A DNA stretch of 64,000 bases from Dactylosporangium roseum (GTDB lineage: Bacteria > Actinomycetota > Actinomycetes > Mycobacteriales > Micromonosporaceae): assembly GCF_025264685.1 (NCBI RefSeq), contig NZ_CP073721.1, positions 6,961,501-7,025,500 on the forward strand. The letters run 5' to 3'. The translations under genes were made by a program, and so were the position numbers. Positions 1 to 7,436 of this stretch are shown here, piece by piece. How positions within the stretch are numbered: the first letter of the stretch is position 1; each line of letters starts with the position of its first letter. The notes under the pieces were generated by a model. That model worked only from the letters and a program-made list of their open reading frames with translations, was not told the origin of the DNA and ran no database searches.

Positions 1-530
1 GGAAGGGACAATTCGCTGTACATCACTTCCTTGCGCGCTTTCAGCAAATAAAACCAAGTCACACATTGCTCGTCATCTTCGGGAGGATCCACGAACTCCG
101 GCAGATTGAACGGCATCTGGCCAATCACGTTCCGCTTAATCCGTCTTGCCGTGATCGGGCCCCGCCTCTTGGCGGTCTTCGGAGGATTAAAGCCGGTGAC
201 GCCCGTATTTCCGTCGCCGCCGACTACGGCAATAGCGATTCGGCGCCCAGAGTGATATGAGGTCTCGTAGTTGTTGGTTTGGCCGATCTTCCAGTCTTGG
301 TTGAGATTAAGAAGCTGAGTGCGAAGCTCGCCAACCGTCTCCGCCCACATGACCTGACCCTGGTAGGTCTTCGGGTGCACGGGCAGACAACGCGACGCTC
401 GCTCGTGCCCATGGCGCACCGCTTGTTCAAGGTACGCAGCCCGAAGGCCCATCCGAGCCAGTTCGCGGTCTGCCGCTGCACCCTCGTAGATCTGGCACGC
501 GTCGGACACTGGCCCTACAGCCTGAGTCAT
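1..530 (-). CDS. Hypothetical protein, C-terminus cut by window edge
   Basis: An open frame reads leftwards from an ATG at 530 to base 1 without a stop (176 codons seen). A GGAGG ribosome binding site lies 5 nt before the start. The protein has no signal peptide or membrane segment. Its middle contains a Tyr/His/Gly-rich stretch (TSYHSGRRIAIAVVGGDGNTG region, about residues 91-111) and a basic patch near residues 117-135. Codon third positions are mixed (AAT, ATT, TTT, TTG occur), unlike the very GC-rich genes to the right, which suggests transfer. From memory it resembles uncharacterised proteins found in actinobacterial mobile regions. I cannot assign a function. The true length is unknown. 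Confidence 0.7.
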   Translation of the reverse strand, partial: MTQAVGPVSDACQIYEGAAADRELARMGLRAAYLEQAVRHGHERASRCLPVHPKTYQGQVMWAETVGELRTQLLNLNQDWKIGQTNNYETSYHSGRRIAIAVVGGDGNTGVTGFNPPKTAKRRGPITARRIKRNVIGQMPFNLPEFVDPPEDDEQCVTWFYLLKARKEVMYSELSL

Positions 531-1068
531 TCACCCCTCCCTCAACCAACTTCCTGAAACAGTACCACAGATGCGGTGGTGAAAGAGGAAGATCGAATCG
601 AGAGATCGTTCCACTCAGGCGGGCGTGTCCTGATCGCCTCCGGCGGGGCCTCTGGCTCCGGGGAGGTCGCTCCGCTCCCGCACACCGCCATCCAGGCCGA
701 GCCGAGCAGACCGGCGCCGGGTGGGCCAGGCCGAGCCGCTTCGCGGTCGCCTTCGGCGAGCCTGGCCCGCCCGGCGCCGCCCCGCTCCCCCATGGGTGGA
801 CGACGGCATACGGGAGACTCCGCTCAGCGGCCAGCACGACTTGGGGGTGGGAGGCCGGGAAGGAGACGCCGCCCGCGCTCGGCCTGCTGGCGGCGCAAGC
901 GCCGGCATCGGCCGGCGCGGCGGCCCGCATCAGGCTCCGACGCCAGATCGAAACGTGCCATTCGCGTGCCAGAACCACCGTCCGGCCAGGGTCACGAACG
1001 GGCACGAGCGGGCGTCAGAATCAACCGCCCACCAGGCCATCCGGACAGATCACCCCGTCGCGAGACGA
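531..1068. other. Intergenic region, no convincing gene
   Basis: Open frames exist on both strands, but none combines a ribosome binding site, protein-like composition and a recognisable motif. The stretch holds the large inverted repeat at 712-779 and leads into the tRNA fragment at 1069. I see nothing else supportable here. Confidence 0.5.
712..779. repeat. Large inverted repeat (20-bp arms)
   Basis: Left arm 712-731 pairs with right arm 760-779 over 20 positions with a single T:G wobble (722/769). The 28-nt loop is GC-rich and partly self-complementary. It does not follow the end of any gene I can call, so a terminator role is not supported by context. It may be a cruciform or a remnant of a mobile element. 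Confidence 0.6.
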
Positions 1069-1111
1069 TCTTCCAAACTGACGGTGGGAGTTCGATTCTC
1101 CTCGCCCGCTC
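1069..1111 (+). other. 3' half of tRNA-Gly(UCC); possible att site
   Basis: The sequence matches the 3' half of a tRNA-Gly: anticodon loop CTTCCAA (anticodon UCC), a T-arm GGGAG/TTCGATT/CTCCT (five pairs, one G-U), and acceptor strand CGCCCGC followed by T. The 5' half is missing: upstream bases do not form a matching acceptor or D-arm. A tRNA 3' half without its 5' half is the usual footprint of integrase-mediated insertion, where the element carries the duplicated 3' end. No integrase is visible in the window, so the attachment-site role is inference. Confidence 0.55.
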
Positions 1112-1447
1112 TCACCCCTATCCCCAGGTCAGACGCCTAATCGTCTGACCTTCCGGGATCTTGGTCTTCCCGCCGCGCTTAGCTGTGGCGGCACTCGATG
1201 TCCGCTTCATCCCCGAATCCGGCTCATCCGCGCGAATAGCGCGGATAGCGCGGATCGCTTTCCAAGCCGGTCGCCACCCCACCATCGGCCTTGTACAGAC
1301 AGCATCGGACCACCCTGATCAGGGACGCTTTTGGCCGAGCGGGAGAAGCCGGGACGGCGCGTCTCCCAGGCTCAGACCCTCCGCCTTGGCCCGCACCCGC
1401 CAGTTGCCGTCGACGCAACCGGTGCTGATCGTGTACTTCGGTCCGCC

Positions 1448-1680
1448 CGGCCCAAGGCCGCGAAGCTGAGCCCGATAGCCCCTTGCCAACCGACCAAGGT
1501 CGACAGTTCGGGCGCAGGGCTCGGAGGTGTCGCCGCCGAGGCGCGCCGACCGCCACGCCGCTCGACCTCATGATCATGGGAAACACATGGCTGCCCCGAT
1601 AGCCAGATCTTTCCCATGATGATGGAGCCGCCCGGCCCGGAACACGCCGCCCCGAGGCCGGCGGCGACCACGAGGCCCAC
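1448..1680 (+). repeat. Interspersed palindromic repeat, copy A
   Basis: Copy A shares long stretches with copy C (57660-57965): AAGGCCGCGAAG, ACAATTCGGGCGC/ACAGTTCGGGCGC, GTCGCCGCCGAGGCG, CCGCTCGACCTCATGATCATGGG, and GCCCGGCCCGGAAC on the far side. The core is an imperfect palindrome with arms at about 1568-1583 and 1610-1625 (CATGATCATGGGAAA against TTTCCCATGAT). The asymmetric centre (GGCTGCCCCGATAGCC) is in the opposite orientation to that of copy C relative to the flanks. It abuts the remnant of a P-loop kinase at 1682. Confidence 0.7.
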
Positions 1681-1681
1681 C

Positions 1682-2062
1682 GAGCGTCCGGTCCTGGTCG
1701 ATGATTTCCGAACGCTGCCCGGCGAGGTCGCTCCGCTGCTGACGTGGCCGGAGCAGGCAGCCTTCCTCCTGCCGGCGCCGCGGTTTCGGGATCGGGCATT
1801 GCGGGCTCAATTCGCCGACGCCGCGCGGGCCCGAGCGAACTGGGGAGACGGCGACCACGGCGAGGCGCTCGCTCTGCGACTGGCTCGCGATGCGCTGTGG
1901 GACGCTGAAGTCCGGCGCCAAGCCGTCTAGCCGCACCTGCCGGTGGTCGCCGTCGACGGCTCGCGTGACGTTCCTGACCTCGTCGATGACCTAGCGGCCC
2001 GGTTTCGTCTTGGCCGTCCACGGGCGGCAACCGGGGCGCGCGGCGGTCATTGGTGGGCATGA
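1682..2062 (+). pseudogene. C-terminal remnant of a P-loop nucleotide kinase-like gene
   Basis: The frame reads a protein-like stretch (LPGEVAPLLTWPEQAAFLLP, then RLARDALWDAEVRRQAV) that resembles the C-terminal half of actinobacterial P-loop kinase-like ATPases, in which a PLLTDP-AVWLLPTPEFR motif is followed by LLARD and a VDGS motif. Here an in-frame TAG at 1928-1930 interrupts it. The same frame then continues with PHLPVVAVDGSRDVPDLVDD as far as a TGA at 2060-2062. The N-terminal half with the Walker A loop is missing, and repeat copy A occupies that side. The family comparison is from memory. The in-frame TAG and lost 5' end are seen directly. Confidence 0.55.
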
Positions 2063-2344
2063 GAGACGCGAAGCCGACGCGACGCGTCGACCTGGAACCT
2101 CCTCATTATCGACAGGAATGACCGAAGGCCCACGAGGTAGCTCACCATCGCGAATGCTGTCCGTGTTCAGCGGACAGCCCTCGGACATGGTCACCTCGAA
2201 GTGCGACCGCAAGACCGGCTGAGCCTGCCATCGGCCAGCGTTGCGCGCCGCCCCCGTACGAGCAGCGCACGCTATCATCGCTGGCAGCGATGAGACCCGA
2301 ACGAATACCCGCTACATTCAACTGACCCCCACAAAGGACACCGC
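2063..2344. other. Intergenic region before the restriction gene
   Basis: No convincing gene. A short minus-strand frame (SEGCPLNTDSIRDGELPRG, about 2120-2180) looks protein-like but has no start signal or family match I can name. The last 60 bases lead into the restriction gene and end with AAAGGAC, a plausible ribosome binding site for the GTG at 2345. Confidence 0.4.
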
Positions 2345-3022
2345 GTGCAAGAGCCGCTCAGCCTGGCCGCCCTGAAGCAAGCAGCAAACTCCTTTGCTAT
2401 CGACTTGAGCAGGAAGAAGATAGCCGAGCTCTATGGAGTTACGGACGGAAAGGCAGTGGGAACGCACGTAGAGGCGGCTTTCAACACGTATATCACCAAA
2501 TATTACACCCACATCCCCGGCAACGCGGCAAAGGGCATAGACTTCCCCGACCTTGACGTCGATCTCAAGGTCACCTCGATCAAACAACCCCAATCGAGCT
2601 GCCCTTTCCGGGACGCGGTCCAGAAAGTCTACGGGCTCGGCTACCATCTGCTGGTGATGGTCTACGAGAAAGCCGACGATCCGGCGACGTCAACCGCCTC
2701 TCTCGACATTCGCCACGTGGTATTCATCGATCGCGACCAGACCGCCGACTACCAGATCACCCGAGGGATACGGACGATTCTCAAGAATGCGGGACACACG
2801 AGCGAAGCCGCGCAGGACATCGATGCATACCTTGAGGATCGAAACCTGCCGCTAGATCCCGAAAGCCGCAGGCAGCTAGCGCTTCGGATCACCGAAAACC
2901 CTCCGGAGCCAGGGTTCTTGACAATCTCGAACGCCTTGCAGTGGCGACTTCAATACGGCCACGCGATCAAGGCGGCACAGGTCGGGAACCAGCTCGGAGT
3001 GGAGGATCTTCGTGCCAAATAA
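2345..3022 (+). CDS. Type II restriction endonuclease (PD-(D/E)XK)
   Basis: The 225-residue protein is proposed to cut DNA at the site protected by the methyltransferase encoded directly downstream. The catalytic core is visible as GIDFPDLDVDLKVTS (residues 64-78), giving Asp66 and the Asp73-x-Lys75 pair of a PD-(D/E)XK nuclease. The start is GTG with AAAGGAC upstream. The 3' end overlaps the methyltransferase by 11 bp, so the two are translated together. Third codon positions are less GC-rich than in chromosomal genes further right, which fits horizontal transfer. I cannot tell the recognition sequence. The pairing supports the call more strongly than the sequence alone. Confidence 0.75.
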   Translation: MQEPLSLAALKQAANSFAIDLSRKKIAELYGVTDGKAVGTHVEAAFNTYITKYYTHIPGNAAKGIDFPDLDVDLKVTSIKQPQSSCPFRDAVQKVYGLGYHLLVMVYEKADDPATSTASLDIRHVVFIDRDQTADYQITRGIRTILKNAGHTSEAAQDIDAYLEDRNLPLDPESRRQLALRITENPPEPGFLTISNALQWRLQYGHAIKAAQVGNQLGVEDLRAK

Positions 3023-4550
3023 TGAATTCGGCGACTTTCAGACACCGCGCGCCCTAGCCGCGAAAGTCTTCGAGGTGCTGCCCAAGAAAGAGTGGACCCG
3101 GATCCTTGAGCCCACTTGCGGTGTCGGCAACTTCCTTCATGAAGCCGCCGGCTACGCCGCGGACGCGGAGATAGTCGGGATCGAAGTTCAGGCCGACTAC
3201 GTCGACGAAGCCCGTCTGGCGCGTGCGGAGGTCATCCAGGCGGACATCTTCTCGATGCACCTGGGACAAGACGTGTCGTGGGGCAAGGAGGGACCGCTCC
3301 TTGTTGTGGGCAACCCTCCCTGGGTCACCAATGCCCAGCTCAGCAGGCTTGCATCGAGCAACCGGCCGGACCGTGTCAACCTGAGAAATCTCCGTGGCAT
3401 GGATGCGATGACCGGAGCCTCCAACTTCGACATCGCGGAATTCGTCTGGCTCAAGCTCATCTCAGAGCTTCAGCGGCACAATCCGACCATCAGCCTGCTC
3501 TGCAAGACCCAGGTCGCCCGCAACATCCTCGAGTACTGCTCGCAGTTCGGGTTACCGATCTCGTCCGCCTCCGTCCACCTGATCAATGCGAAGCAATGGT
3601 TCGACGCGAACGTGGACGCATGTCTGTTCACGGTGGAGGTCGGCACCGGACCGGCCAGTTATGACTGTGCGCTGTACGACTCGTTGGATTCGGTCCGTCC
3701 GTCCCGCAGGTTCGGCGTGGCCGACGGTCGCCTGGTGGCCGACATAGATGCATACGGCGAAGGACATCGAGTGGACGGTCATTGCCCGCTCGAATGGCGG
3801 CAAGGCATGAAGCATGACGCGGCCGGCGTCATGGAGCTGGTGCATCTGGACGGCCCGCACAGCCGTTCCGGCGAGCCCGTCGACGTGGAGGAGAGCCACG
3901 TCTACCCGCTCCTCAAAGGCACGGATGTGTTCCGGGGTAGAACGGGCCTGAGCAAGTGGGTCGTCGTAACCCAGAAGTCGCTCGGCGAGGACACGACGCA
4001 ACTCGCGCACACCGCTCCCAAACTCTGGTCCTACCTGAACAAAAACGCGGAAGCCCTCGACGGTCGAAAGTCTTCGATCTACCGTAATAGGCCGCGATTC
4101 TGCGTTTTCGGAATCGGCGACTATTCGTTCGCGCCGTACAAGATCGCGGTATCAGGTCTCCACAAGTCCGCAGAATTTCGCCTGATCGCGCCGTTGGCGG
4201 GAAAGCCCGTGTTCCTGGACGACACGTGCTACCTACTTCCTTTCAACGACCCGCAAGAGGCCGCGCTCGTGCTGGCACTGCTCCGATCGAAGCCGGCTCA
4301 AGACTTCTTCCGGACCTTCACCTTCTGGGACGCCAAGCGGCCGATCACCAAAAAGCTCCTGCAGAAGATAGATCTTGGTGCTGTCGCCGCGGTCTGCTCC
4401 GACATCGAAATCATTGAATCTGCCGAACGATCCATTCGCGAAATCGGCCCACTGGAAGCGGAGAAGCCCCTCGGTGACTTGTTCGGAGAGATGAAACGCC
4501 GATGGGTCAGCACCGAAGCGGTCGCAACCGCCGAGGAACAGCTTTTTTGA
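3012..4550 (+). CDS. Type II N6-adenine DNA methyltransferase
   Basis: The 512-residue protein should methylate adenine in the recognition site of its partner nuclease, using S-adenosylmethionine. Motif I is EPTCGVGNFL (residues 33-42) and the catalytic motif IV is NPPW (101-104). An FQTP element (9-12) precedes them, as in many N6A enzymes of this type. The C-terminal half (about 250-450) is the expected target-recognition region. Start GTG lies inside the 3' end of the nuclease gene. A free-standing methyltransferase of this length is normal for a type II system. It is not a type I HsdM, because no HsdS or HsdR is nearby. Confidence 0.85.
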   Translation: MPNNEFGDFQTPRALAAKVFEVLPKKEWTRILEPTCGVGNFLHEAAGYAADAEIVGIEVQADYVDEARLARAEVIQADIFSMHLGQDVSWGKEGPLLVVGNPPWVTNAQLSRLASSNRPDRVNLRNLRGMDAMTGASNFDIAEFVWLKLISELQRHNPTISLLCKTQVARNILEYCSQFGLPISSASVHLINAKQWFDANVDACLFTVEVGTGPASYDCALYDSLDSVRPSRRFGVADGRLVADIDAYGEGHRVDGHCPLEWRQGMKHDAAGVMELVHLDGPHSRSGEPVDVEESHVYPLLKGTDVFRGRTGLSKWVVVTQKSLGEDTTQLAHTAPKLWSYLNKNAEALDGRKSSIYRNRPRFCVFGIGDYSFAPYKIAVSGLHKSAEFRLIAPLAGKPVFLDDTCYLLPFNDPQEAALVLALLRSKPAQDFFRTFTFWDAKRPITKKLLQKIDLGAVAAVCSDIEIIESAERSIREIGPLEAEKPLGDLFGEMKRRWVSTEAVATAEEQLF

Positions 4551-4596
4551 TGACGGAAGCCACGTGCCGCCCGGACCGAGACCATGGGGTCGGTGG

Positions 4597-4746
4597 TCAG
4601 GAAGATCGCCAACGGACCGGAAACGCGCCGAGCCGGGCCTCGTGCTGGAGGTCGCCGCGGGTCACGTGGTCGGCGGGCTTGGCGCACCGGACCTCCACGT
4701 CGCCGGTCGCCGTCGGGGTCGTCTTCACCGCGGTGCAGGTTTCCAT
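4597..4746 (-). CDS. Small protein, formerly under an SOS-box promoter
   Basis: A 49-residue frame runs from ATG at 4746 to TGA at 4597 and contains two Cys (residues 4 and 21) and the motif DVEVRCAKPADHVTRGDL. It was too short for routine ORF calling. Support comes from GC-rich third positions, protein-like composition and position. Joining the DNA on either side of the insertion sequence restores a promoter (TTGATC, 17 bp, TATGTT) overlapping a LexA box just upstream of this ATG. No strong Shine-Dalgarno sequence is visible. Function unknown. With the promoter split, it may now be silent. Confidence 0.45.
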   Translation of the reverse strand: METCTAVKTTPTATGDVEVRCAKPADHVTRGDLQHEARLGAFPVRWRSS

Positions 4747-4761
4747 GACCGCCGACAATAA

Positions 4762-4772
4762 TCGAACATAGG
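4762..4772 (-). promoter_or_regulatory. Left part of a split LexA box, with the -10 hexamer
   Basis: TCGAACATAGG sits at the left end of the insertion sequence. Together with TTCTA at 6142-6146 it reconstructs TCGAACATAGGTTCTA, matching the actinobacterial SOS box TCGAAC-N4-GTTCGA at 11 of 12 defined positions. On the minus strand bases 4770-4765 read TATGTT, a -10 element. CATAGG (4767-4772) is the target duplication. Confidence 0.6.
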
Positions 4773-6135
4773 TGCCAATTAATGGGTTTCTGTGGGTAGT
4801 GATGTGGTGATGCCGCCGTGGCAGAGGTGGATCATTTCGATGAGGTTGTCGAGGTCGGCGTAGCCGTGGGAGCGGCGTTGGATGAGGCGGATGCCGGCGT
4901 TGATGCTCTCGAGGAGCGAGTTCGACAGTTGGAGGTGGATGGCGTTGAGGATGCCGGTGCGGTGGCGGCGCAGTCGCCGGGCGAGGGTGACGAAGGCGTT
5001 GATACCGCTGCGTTTGGCCCGGTTGATCCAGCGTCGTAGGTGGTCGGCTGCGTCGCTGGTGGGGACCTGGTAGAGGCGGCGGAGGTCTTCTTTGAGGCGC
5101 CAGGCGTGGTGGATGCGGGGGTGTTTGCGGCGGAGCTGTTCGATGATCGCGGTGCGGGTGGGGTCGTGTTGCCCGGCGGGCTGGCGCAGGGCGCCGCGGG
5201 CCTTCTGCCAGGTTTGGGCGGGTGTCAGTCCAGCCACGGCGATCTTTACGCCCTGTTCACGGCAGGTCTGGTAGGCCAGGTCAAGCGCTTCGCCGGCCCA
5301 TTTGATCACGTGGAACGGGTCGAGGCAGATCGCCGCGTGCGGCACGTGGGTGGTGGCGGCGCCGCGGTAGATCGCGGTCATGTCCATGCTGACCGCCTCG
5401 ATCCGGGCTCGGCCGTCCTCGCCGAGAGACTCCAGGAATCTGCCGAAGACGTCCTGCCTGCGGCCCTCGCCGACGAACACCACCCGGCCGGTGTCGTGGT
5501 CGGCGACCACGGTGAGGAACTTGCGGCCCCGGCGGTAGGCGATCTCGTCGACGCCGATGCGGTAGATCGCGTCGAGACGCTCGCTGTCCAGGTGGGTATC
5601 GACGAGCCTGGCTACGAGGTGGTCGACGGTCTGCCAGGTGGTGCCCAGCAGCGCGGCCGCGGCGCTCTTGGACATCCGTTTCGCCAGCCAGCAGGCCATA
5701 TCCTCGAAGTCGCGGGTATGCCGGGCGCCGGGCCGGGCCCACGGCATCCACTCGCTGCGGACCTGCCCGCAGCCGCGGCAGTCGACCCGGCGGATCTCCG
5801 CTTCGATCACCACCCGGTACCGGCCGAAGTCGACATGACGCCACTTCCTGCGGGAACGGTCGTACCGGGCCCGGCTGGTCCGCCCGCACGGGCAGACCAG
5901 CACCTGCGAGCGAAGCCGGACCTGCACCACCATCGCGGTATCCGTGAAACACACGTCGTCCACAACCGTTCCCTCGAAGCCCAGCAGACGGTTGATCACA
6001 GCAGCGGCGCGCACGTGGATCCCTTCGCTCACAACGGTCTTCAGCAACCTGGTGAACGAACCGGCATCCCATGCGCGCCGCCATTTTGTCCGTTACAGCC
6101 CCCTATCCCCACCCACAGAAACCCACTAATTGGCA
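4773..6135 (-). mobile_element. ISL3-type insertion sequence, complete
   Basis: The 1363-bp element begins TGCCAATTAATGGGTTTCTG on the left and ends with the near-exact complement on the right (6111-6135). This gives terminal inverted repeats of about 25 bp with one or two mismatches. It carries one transposase gene whose stop codon lies inside the left repeat. A direct repeat, CATAGG, flanks both ends (4767-4772 and 6136-6141). ISL3 elements usually make 8-bp duplications, so 6 bp is a little short. The intact ends, intact gene and exact target repeat suggest recent insertion. Confidence 0.85.
4779..6047 (-). CDS. ISL3 family transposase
   Basis: The 422-residue transposase moves the surrounding element by DDE chemistry. 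The N-terminal region has a Cys-rich zinc-binding pattern (CPCG followed by CRGCG, roughly residues 53-98). A DDE domain follows: first Asp in RIGVDEIAYRRG, second in SMDMTAIY, and Glu in LLESINAGIRLIQRR near the end. Length is normal for ISL3 proteins. The assigned start is TTG at 6047. A GTG at 6032, or one further in before INRLLGFEG, would match the usual ISL3 N-terminus better. The gene is intact, so the element may still be active. Confidence 0.9.
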   Translation of the reverse strand: MLKTVVSEGIHVRAAAVINRLLGFEGTVVDDVCFTDTAMVVQVRLRSQVLVCPCGRTSRARYDRSRRKWRHVDFGRYRVVIEAEIRRVDCRGCGQVRSEWMPWARPGARHTRDFEDMACWLAKRMSKSAAAALLGTTWQTVDHLVARLVDTHLDSERLDAIYRIGVDEIAYRRGRKFLTVVADHDTGRVVFVGEGRRQDVFGRFLESLGEDGRARIEAVSMDMTAIYRGAATTHVPHAAICLDPFHVIKWAGEALDLAYQTCREQGVKIAVAGLTPAQTWQKARGALRQPAGQHDPTRTAIIEQLRRKHPRIHHAWRLKEDLRRLYQVPTSDAADHLRRWINRAKRSGINAFVTLARRLRRHRTGILNAIHLQLSNSLLESINAGIRLIQRRSHGYADLDNLIEMIHLCHGGITTSLPTETH

Positions 6136-6162
6136 CATAGGTTCTAAAGTCATCCGGATCAA
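6136..6162 (-). promoter_or_regulatory. Right part of the split LexA box, with the -35 hexamer
   Basis: CATAGGTTCTA (6136-6146) is the right half of the interrupted SOS box, and GATCAA (6157-6162) reads TTGATC on the minus strand, a good -35. Without the insertion this -35 would lie 17 bp from the TATGTT now at 4765-4770. The insertion has moved the two promoter elements 1.4 kb apart. Confidence 0.55.
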
Positions 6163-6227
6163 GGATTTGACCTGCGGAAACGTCCGGAACGTGCCCGCAA
6201 ACGCCCGAACGTCCTGAACGAACCGGG

Positions 6228-7436
6228 TCACGACAGGCCGGCGGCCCGCGTGTTGAGGTACCGCTGCTGCGGGAGGCTGCTCGTCAGGCTCGCCGCCCGC
6301 AGGTAGGCCTCACGCGCCCCCGCGACGTCGCCCGACATCTCCAGCAGGTGGCCGCGCACGGCGTGGAGGCGGTGATCCGACCTGAGGGCCGACAGGCCGT
6401 CGAGCAGCGGCAACCCCACACCGGGACCGGACGCCATGGTCACGGCCACCGCGTGGTTGAGCGCCACCATCGGGTTCGGGGCAATGCGCATGAGCAGCTC
6501 GTAGAGCGCGACGATCTGCGGCCAGTCCGTGGACGCCGCGTCCGGCGACTCGTCGTGGATCGCCGCGATCGCCGCCTGGAGCTGGTACGGGCCGGTGGCA
6601 CCCCGCGGCAGGGCCTGCGTGATCAGCGCGACACCCTCTTCGATCATCCCGGCGTCCCACAGGCTGCGGTCCTGGTCGGCCATCGGGACCAGCGCGCCGT
6701 CGGGGGTGGTGCGGGCCGGACGGCGGGCGTCGGTCAGGAGCATGAGGGCGAGCAGCCCGGTGACCTCGCTGTCGTCGGGCAGGAGGCGGTGGACCATGCG
6801 CGTCAGGCGGACGGCCTCCGTGGACAGGTCGGCGCGGTGCAGCGACGGGCCGGACGTGCTGGCGTAGCCCTCGTTGAAGATCAGGTACAGCACATGCAGT
6901 ACCGCTGCCAGACGCTCCTGCCGCTCAGCCTCCGGCGGCAGGCCGAAGGGGATGCCGCTGGCCTTGACGCGCTGCTTCGCGCGGGAGATCCGGCGGGTCA
7001 TGGTGTCCTCGGGCACCAGGAACGCGCGGGCGACCTCGCGGGTGGTGAGGCCGCCGACGGCGCGCAGGGTCAGCGCGACCTGCGCGTCCGGCTTCAGCGC
7101 CGGATGGCAGCACAGGAACAGCAGGATCAGCGAGTCGTCGGTGTCGGACACCGCCGGCACGTCGAACGACCAGCGGAAGACCGTCTCCTCGCGCCGTCGG
7201 CGGGTCTGGTCGGCGCGCAGCAGGTCGGTCAGGCGGCGGGACGCGACGGTGACGAGCCAGCCGAGCGGGGCGTCGGGGACGCCGGCGGCGGGCCACCGCA
7301 CGGCGGCGGCGAGCAGCGCCTCCTGCACGGCGTCCTCGGCGGTGTCGAAGTGGCCGTAGCGGCGCACGACGGCGCCGAGGACCTGCGGCGCCAAGGTGCG
7401 CAGCAGGTCCTCGGCGGACCCCTCCGGCAGGGCCAT
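6228..7436 (-). CDS. ECF sigma factor with C-terminal TPR-like domain (ECF42 type)
   Basis: The 402-residue protein directs RNA polymerase to a specific regulon. Region 2 covers the N-terminus (FDTAEDAVQEALLAA). Region 4 has the helix-turn-helix LTTREVARAFLVPEDTMTRR followed by ISRAKQRV. The long C-terminal half is helical and repeat-like, as in the ECF42 group, which usually lacks an anti-sigma factor. Start is ATG at 7436, sharing one base with the stop of the DGPF gene upstream, so the two are co-transcribed. The sigma-DGPF pairing is the family's known context. The frame extends upstream, but that part belongs to the neighbouring gene. Confidence 0.88.
   Translation of the reverse strand: MALPEGSAEDLLRTLAPQVLGAVVRRYGHFDTAEDAVQEALLAAAVRWPAAGVPDAPLGWLVTVASRRLTDLLRADQTRRRREETVFRWSFDVPAVSDTDDSLILLFLCCHPALKPDAQVALTLRAVGGLTTREVARAFLVPEDTMTRRISRAKQRVKASGIPFGLPPEAERQERLAAVLHVLYLIFNEGYASTSGPSLHRADLSTEAVRLTRMVHRLLPDDSEVTGLLALMLLTDARRPARTTPDGALVPMADQDRSLWDAGMIEEGVALITQALPRGATGPYQLQAAIAAIHDESPDAASTDWPQIVALYELLMRIAPNPMVALNHAVAVTMASGPGVGLPLLDGLSALRSDHRLHAVRGHLLEMSGDVAGAREAYLRAASLTSSLPQQRYLNTRAAGLS

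Noticed and set aside
427..1005. 192-codon minus-strand frame
   Set aside because: Overlaps the real partial gene at 1-530 in another frame and has low-complexity composition.
1224..2060. 278-codon minus-strand frame across the repeat
   Set aside because: It crosses repeat copy A and runs opposite the kinase remnant. Arg/Pro-rich shadow without a start site.
5040..6140. 366-codon open frame on the plus strand
   Set aside because: It lies opposite the ISL3 transposase, whose motifs are clear. The plus frame has the composition of a shadow (Gly/Val/Asp-rich, no motif).
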